Positions 59,800 to 64,000 of a DNA stretch of 64,000 bases are shown here, in pieces. The position numbers were made by a program, and so were the translations under genes. Under the pieces are notes generated by a model, which was not told the DNA's origin, searched no databases, and was given only the letters and a program-made list of their open reading frames with translations. The stretch covers positions 1-64,000 of the forward strand of contig CAZKCG010000023.1 of NCBI GenBank assembly GCA_964551445.1, in the 5' to 3' direction. Source of the DNA: DAOPXV01 sp964551445 (GTDB taxonomy: Bacteria > Muiribacteriota > UBA9980). The number at the start of each line of letters is the position of its first letter. The first letter of the stretch is position 1.

Positions 59800-62700
59800 A
59801 TGTTTCTTTCGGAAGTAAGCGTAAAAAGACCAGTATTTACAACAATGATAATTATGGCGTGCGTGGTTTTCGGTTCGATATGCTACGGCCTGATAGGCGT
59901 TGACCTGTTTCCGAACGTCGAATTTCCAATGGTCAGCGTCATTACCGTTCTTCGCGGCGGTTCTCCTGAAACGCTCGAACTCAAGGTCACTGATAAGATC
60001 GAGGAAGCTATAAACACCATAAGCGGAATAAAAGAACTGCGTTCGGTCTCGCTTGAAAACATAAGCCAGGTAATGATCGAGTTCGAACTCACCAAGAACG
60101 TCGATGTGGCAGCCCAGGAGGTCCGGGATAAGATAGCCCGCGTAAGAAGCGATCTGCCCGCTGAAATAGACGCGCCTATCGTTGAAAAAATAGATATCGG
60201 CGCCGCCGCGATAATGTCGATGGTATTATCGTCAGAGCTTCCTATAAAGGAAACCACGAAATACGCGAAAGACGTAGTGAAGGAATATCTCCAGAAGCTC
60301 GACGGCGTAGGTTCCATAAAGATAATAGGCGGTATGGAGCGCCAGATAAGGATCTGGCTTTCAAACGAAAAAATGGTTCGTCACGATATAACCGTCGCGG
60401 AGGTCGTGCGCGCTCTTCAAACCGAAAATATCGAGATACCCGGCGGAAATATCGAAACGGGACCGAAAGACATCGTCGTCAAGGTGAAAGGCGAGGTCGA
60501 GAAATTCGAGGATTTTAAAATACTCAACGTGGCCATAAAAAACGGCTATACAGTAAAGTTAGGCGATATCGCCCGTATCGAGGACGGCATGGAGGACCAG
60601 AAGAACTATGCAAGGCTTAACGGAAAACAGGCCGTGGCGCTTCAGATAATGAAACAGAGCGGAACTAACACCGTTAAGGTCGCCGACGCGATAAATAAAG
60701 CCGTTATCGAACTCAATAAACAACTTCCGAAGGACAAAGGACTGGCGCTCAAGGTTGTTACCGACTCTTCGAAATTCATAAAAGTTTCAATAGAAGAGGT
60801 CCTCTTCCACCTGATTTTCGGCGGCGGGCTTGCAATATTGATAGTTTTCGTTTTTTTAAGAAACATCAAAACGACCCTTATTTCGGCGGTAGCCATACCG
60901 ACTTCCGTAATATCGACATTCGCTTTCATGAAATATATGAATTTCACGTTCAACAATCTTACGATGCTGGCGCTTTCGCTTTCGATAGGAATGCTTATCG
61001 ACGACGCGATAGTCGTTTTAGAAAACATATACAGGCATCAGGCCGAGGAGGGCAGAGATCCTATCAGCGCCGCGCTTTTTGGAACGGCCGAGATCGGGCT
61101 CGCGGTTCTGGCCACGACGTTCTCGATCGTCGCCGTTTTCGTTCCCGTCGCTTTTATGAGAGGGCTTATTGGAAGGTTTTTCTTCGAATTCGGAATGACC
61201 GTCGCTTTCTCGGTCCTTGTTTCGCTTTTCGTTTCGTTCACGATGACGCCGATGCTCTGCTCCCGCTTTATGAGGGTTAAACATAATCATAGTTTCTTAT
61301 ATAATCTGCTTGAAAAGATCTTTGACGCCATCGACGCTTTTTATGTTATCATACTCAAGTTCAGTTTGAAAATGAGGTTCGTCGTGGTAATAACCAGCGT
61401 CGCCATGTTATTTTTCAGCCTCAAGCTTGCCGGCGGAATGAAAAGCGAGTTCAAGCCCGATGAAGACAAGGATGAATTCAACGTCGCCGTTGAAACGCCC
61501 ACCGGCTCTTCGATTAATTTTACTCAGAGCGCCATGCGCGAGATCGAGGAAAAACTTTCAAAAGATAAATACGTCACAACCGTTTTTTCGACCGTGGCCG
61601 CCGACGCGCAGGAAAAAGCAAGCGTCGGAAAAATTTACGTCCAGCTCATTCCCAAGGAAAAAAGGCATGAAGCTCCGCAGGGCGTTCTTATGGCGAAATA
61701 CCGTGAAGCTTTTAAAGACTTCGCGGCCGGAAGCGTTTCGGTTGAGCTCGTAGCGGATATAAGCATCGGCGGCGGAAGGAACGCGCCCCTGCAATACGCG
61801 CTTCAGGGCCCTGACCTTCAAAAGCTTAACGAATACGCCGGTATTATGGTTTCGGAGCTGAAAAAAACCAAAGGCATAGTCGACATAGACACATCCTATA
61901 AAACCGGAAAGCCGGAACTGAGGGTTTATATTGACCGCGACCGCGCGTCACAGCTTTTCGTTCCGATAGCGTCTATCGCTTCATCGGTGCGGACCCTCGT
62001 AGGCGGCGAAAAGATATCGAAATTTAAAGACGGCGGAAGCCAGTATGACGTCAACGTCAGACTCGATCTTAATGAGCGTAATTCTCTCGACAGCATAAGC
62101 AATTTTTATGTTCGTTCGATGACTGGTCAGGCCATAGATTTTAGAAATCTCGTCAGAATGGAACAGACCTCCGGCCCGACGCAGATCGACCGTCTTCGCC
62201 GCCAGCGCCAGATAACCATAATGGCCAACCTCGATGATTATCCGCTCGGTGAGGCCTCCGATAAAATTAAGGCGGCCAAGGCCGGCATAAAGATGCCCCC
62301 GGAATATTCCGGCACTCTCATGGGTATGGCGGATAAAATGAAGGAATCTTTCGACAATATATTTTTCGCGATCTTTCTCGCGGTCATAATAGTTTACATG
62401 ATACTGGCCTCTCAGTTCGAAAGCTTCGTGCACCCTTTCACGATAATGATATCCCTTCCGCTTTCGCTGATCGGCGGCCTTGGCGGTCTTATGCTTGCGC
62501 ATAAGACAATAAACATATTCAGCCTCATCGGAATAATAATGCTAATGGGGCTTGTCACTAAAAACGCCATACTTCTGGTAGACTATATAATTACATTACG
62601 CGACAGGGGAATGGGGCGGTTCGACGCTATTATAAAGGCCGGCCCTACGAGGCTTCGACCGATACTTATGACGACGGCCGCCATGGTGTTCGGCATGCTT

Positions 62701-62907
62701 CCGATAGCCTTCGGCAGCGGTTACGGATCCGAGACCAGAAGCCCGATGGCGATATGCGTTATAGGCGGCCTTTTGACTTCGACGGTGCTGACCCTTGTCG
62801 TCGTGCCTGTTGTTTATACCCTGTTTGACGATGTCATAGCGTTCTTTTTCGGCAGCAAGCCTGAAAATCTTAAGCTTGTTCCGACAAACGAAGAAATAAT
62901 CAGCTGA
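59800..62907 (+). CDS. RND efflux transporter (AcrB/HAE1 type) inner-membrane pump
   Basis: A 1035-residue proton-driven pump with 12 membrane helices and two large periplasmic loops. The N-terminus is MFLSEVSVKRPVFTTMIIMACVVFGS. The proton-relay aspartates are in LSLSIGMLIDDAIVVLENIYRH. The second half has SLIGIIMLMGLVTKNAILLVDYI and TRLRPILMTTAAMVFGMLPIAFG. It exports hydrophobic compounds together with the fusion protein encoded next. No TolC-type outer-membrane gene is in the window. AAGGA precedes the ATG. Substrates cannot be predicted. Confidence 0.95.
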   Translation: MFLSEVSVKRPVFTTMIIMACVVFGSICYGLIGVDLFPNVEFPMVSVITVLRGGSPETLELKVTDKIEEAINTISGIKELRSVSLENISQVMIEFELTKNVDVAAQEVRDKIARVRSDLPAEIDAPIVEKIDIGAAAIMSMVLSSELPIKETTKYAKDVVKEYLQKLDGVGSIKIIGGMERQIRIWLSNEKMVRHDITVAEVVRALQTENIEIPGGNIETGPKDIVVKVKGEVEKFEDFKILNVAIKNGYTVKLGDIARIEDGMEDQKNYARLNGKQAVALQIMKQSGTNTVKVADAINKAVIELNKQLPKDKGLALKVVTDSSKFIKVSIEEVLFHLIFGGGLAILIVFVFLRNIKTTLISAVAIPTSVISTFAFMKYMNFTFNNLTMLALSLSIGMLIDDAIVVLENIYRHQAEEGRDPISAALFGTAEIGLAVLATTFSIVAVFVPVAFMRGLIGRFFFEFGMTVAFSVLVSLFVSFTMTPMLCSRFMRVKHNHSFLYNLLEKIFDAIDAFYVIILKFSLKMRFVVVITSVAMLFFSLKLAGGMKSEFKPDEDKDEFNVAVETPTGSSINFTQSAMREIEEKLSKDKYVTTVFSTVAADAQEKASVGKIYVQLIPKEKRHEAPQGVLMAKYREAFKDFAAGSVSVELVADISIGGGRNAPLQYALQGPDLQKLNEYAGIMVSELKKTKGIVDIDTSYKTGKPELRVYIDRDRASQLFVPIASIASSVRTLVGGEKISKFKDGGSQYDVNVRLDLNERNSLDSISNFYVRSMTGQAIDFRNLVRMEQTSGPTQIDRLRRQRQITIMANLDDYPLGEASDKIKAAKAGIKMPPEYSGTLMGMADKMKESFDNIFFAIFLAVIIVYMILASQFESFVHPFTIMISLPLSLIGGLGGLMLAHKTINIFSLIGIIMLMGLVTKNAILLVDYIITLRDRGMGRFDAIIKAGPTRLRPILMTTAAMVFGMLPIAFGSGYGSETRSPMAICVIGGLLTSTVLTLVVVPVVYTLFDDVIAFFFGSKPENLKLVPTNEEIIS

Positions 62908-62996
62908 TCGAAGGATGAATTCGGACGGCATAAATGTTCCGTTAATTAAAAGTAATAAAAAAAGATATATTCCATGAAATATTCAGAGGTGTTTAA

Positions 62997-63848
62997 ATGT
63001 CAGAAAAATTAAAGAAGACCATTTCCATGCGCGGTTTTTTTGTTTCAGCCGCGGCCGCGATGCTTTTAACTTTTCCGGGGCTTGCATCAGCTCAAAGCAA
63101 TTCAGTTTCAAACATTGCAGCTTCGAGTACGGCCGAGGATGAGATCGTCGTGTACGGAACGGCTATGCCGTATCATAAGATCGATCTTTCAGCGAAGGTC
63201 GGCGGCACGATCGAATCGATGCCTTTTTCGGAAGGCGACGCCGTCGGCTCCGGCGAGGTCGTTTTTCAGATAGAAAAAAATGACTATGAACTTCAGGTCA
63301 ATCTTGCTAAAACTCAGGTGGAACGGGCTCAGGTCGCTTTTGAACAGTCGAAGGTCGAATATGACCGAGCCGAGGAACTTTTCAAAAGCAATTCCGCGTC
63401 GGGCCAGGCCCGCGATAACGCCAAATTCGCTAAAATGGCCGCCGCGGCCAACATGAGTTCCGCGCAGGCCAGTCTTAAGATCGCCGAGAACACGCTTGGA
63501 AACACTACCGCGTACGCGCCTATTTCGGGCATCTTGTCTACCAAATACCGTGACGCCGGAGATTTTATGGACAAAGGCAAGCCCGTATGCGAACTCGTGA
63601 ATATAGACGTTATAAAAGCCAGGATTCGCGTTCCCGAGCTTCTTATATCGAAGGTTAAAAAAGGCGATAAAATAGACATAACCATCGATTCCGTCGATGG
63701 AAAGATATTCACCGGCGAGATCTTTGAGATGAAACCGGTCGGCGACGCTCTGACGCATTTTTTTGAAGTGACCGCGCTTATAAAAAATAGTGATAAAAGT
63801 ATAAGGGCCGGAATGTTTTTGAAAGCTAAAATAAAAGCCGTCAGGTAA
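62997..63848 (+). CDS. RND efflux periplasmic adaptor (membrane fusion protein)
   Basis: A 283-residue exported protein: signal peptide ending about ASA (residue 32); lipoyl halves (HKIDLSAKVGGTIESMPFSEGDAVGSGEVVFQIE and AYAPISGILSTKYRDAGDFMDKGKPVCEL) flanking a short alpha-helical hairpin; then a beta-barrel part (RIRVPELLISKVKKGDKIDITID). It is shorter than AcrA (about 400 residues), with a reduced membrane-proximal domain. No lipobox is seen. AGAGGTG precedes the ATG. It follows the pump gene, the reverse of the common adaptor-first order. Confidence 0.93.
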   Translation: MSEKLKKTISMRGFFVSAAAAMLLTFPGLASAQSNSVSNIAASSTAEDEIVVYGTAMPYHKIDLSAKVGGTIESMPFSEGDAVGSGEVVFQIEKNDYELQVNLAKTQVERAQVAFEQSKVEYDRAEELFKSNSASGQARDNAKFAKMAAAANMSSAQASLKIAENTLGNTTAYAPISGILSTKYRDAGDFMDKGKPVCELVNIDVIKARIRVPELLISKVKKGDKIDITIDSVDGKIFTGEIFEMKPVGDALTHFFEVTALIKNSDKSIRAGMFLKAKIKAVR

Positions 63849-63961
63849 ACCGCGCGTATTAAATTGAAACATACCGGTATTATTTGTTGCCCGCCGGACG
63901 CTGTGTTTCGAAGAACCGGCGGCGCCAAAAAGACATTAATGGCAAGGGGTAGGCATTCCAT

Positions 63962-63993
63962 AAACAGGGGCTTTTTATGAGTCCCTGTTTTTT
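63962..63993 (+). terminator. Terminator after RND operon
   Basis: An 8-bp stem (AAACAGGG with CCCTGTTT, plus one G-U pair) and an 11-base loop are followed by a T-run. It lies 114 bases after the adaptor stop codon. The bases between hold nothing recognisable. Confidence 0.8.
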
Positions 63994-64000
63994 ATTGGCG

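Noticed and set aside
1..64000. tRNA, rRNA, CRISPR arrays, insertion sequences, prophage
   Set aside because: No cloverleaf, rRNA, spaced direct-repeat array, transposase or phage gene was recognised on reading both strands; small RNAs cannot be excluded without covariance searches.

Overview
The window is a single bacterial chromosome segment of moderate G+C (roughly 45-50% by eye). No tRNA, rRNA, CRISPR array or insertion sequence was found. Two secretins, an RND efflux pump and flagella point to a two-membrane organism. The housekeeping block yicC-remA-gmk-priA-def-fmt-rsmB-rlmN-[PASTA/kinase]-rpe follows the order known from Firmicutes. Together these fit an early-branching diderm lineage, for example one of the candidate phyla around Wallbacteria, Riflebacteria or Muiribacteriota. 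That placement is inference and needs a marker-gene tree.

Layout. (1) 1-10.6 kb: flagellar filament locus with four tandem flagellin genes (the first cut by the window edge), flaG, fliD, fliS, a small coiled-coil protein (candidate FliT/FlgN chaperone) and a small hypothetical gene. (2) 10.6-20.2 kb: a nonulosonic-acid (pseudaminic-acid type) sugar locus with a methyltransferase, an SpsF-type cytidylyltransferase, a PIG-L deacetylase, PseG, a GNAT acetyltransferase, a B12/radical SAM protein and a NeuB/PseI synthase. Three methyltransferases follow on the minus strand, including a pseudaminic-acid-associated one. The likely job of this locus is flagellin glycosylation. (3) 20.4-26 kb: type IV pilus genes (prepilin peptidase, two pilin-like proteins, and a PilT ATPase fused to HEAT repeats), with queC among them. 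(4) 26-42.5 kb: FTCD_C-type folate enzyme, yicC, remA, gmk, priA, def, fmt, rsmB, rlmN, a PASTA protein, a tail-anchored pseudokinase, rpe, a WecG/TagA glycosyltransferase and mfd. (5) 42.5-48.3 kb, minus strand: two tandem paralogous secretins with large C-terminal extensions, and a monocistronic exported protein of unknown function. (6) 48.5-58.8 kb, minus strand: nuoFGHIJKLMN, written nuoN to nuoF in + coordinates, without nuoA-E. (7) 58.8-64 kb: an HD-domain hydrolase (minus) diverging from an RND pump and its membrane fusion protein (plus). The pump promoter is a consensus sigma70-type site between two palindromic operators.

The strongest observations are these. Two flagellin leaders carry a covarying hairpin with a GGA hexaloop, as expected of a CsrA site. 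The PrkC-type receptor kinase is split into a PASTA protein and a catalytically dead, tail-anchored pseudokinase. PilT is fused to HEAT repeats. The paired secretins carry an FlgT-C-like segment. The RND pump has paired operators. Two promoters imply leaderless or nearly leaderless mRNAs (prepilin peptidase, nuoF).
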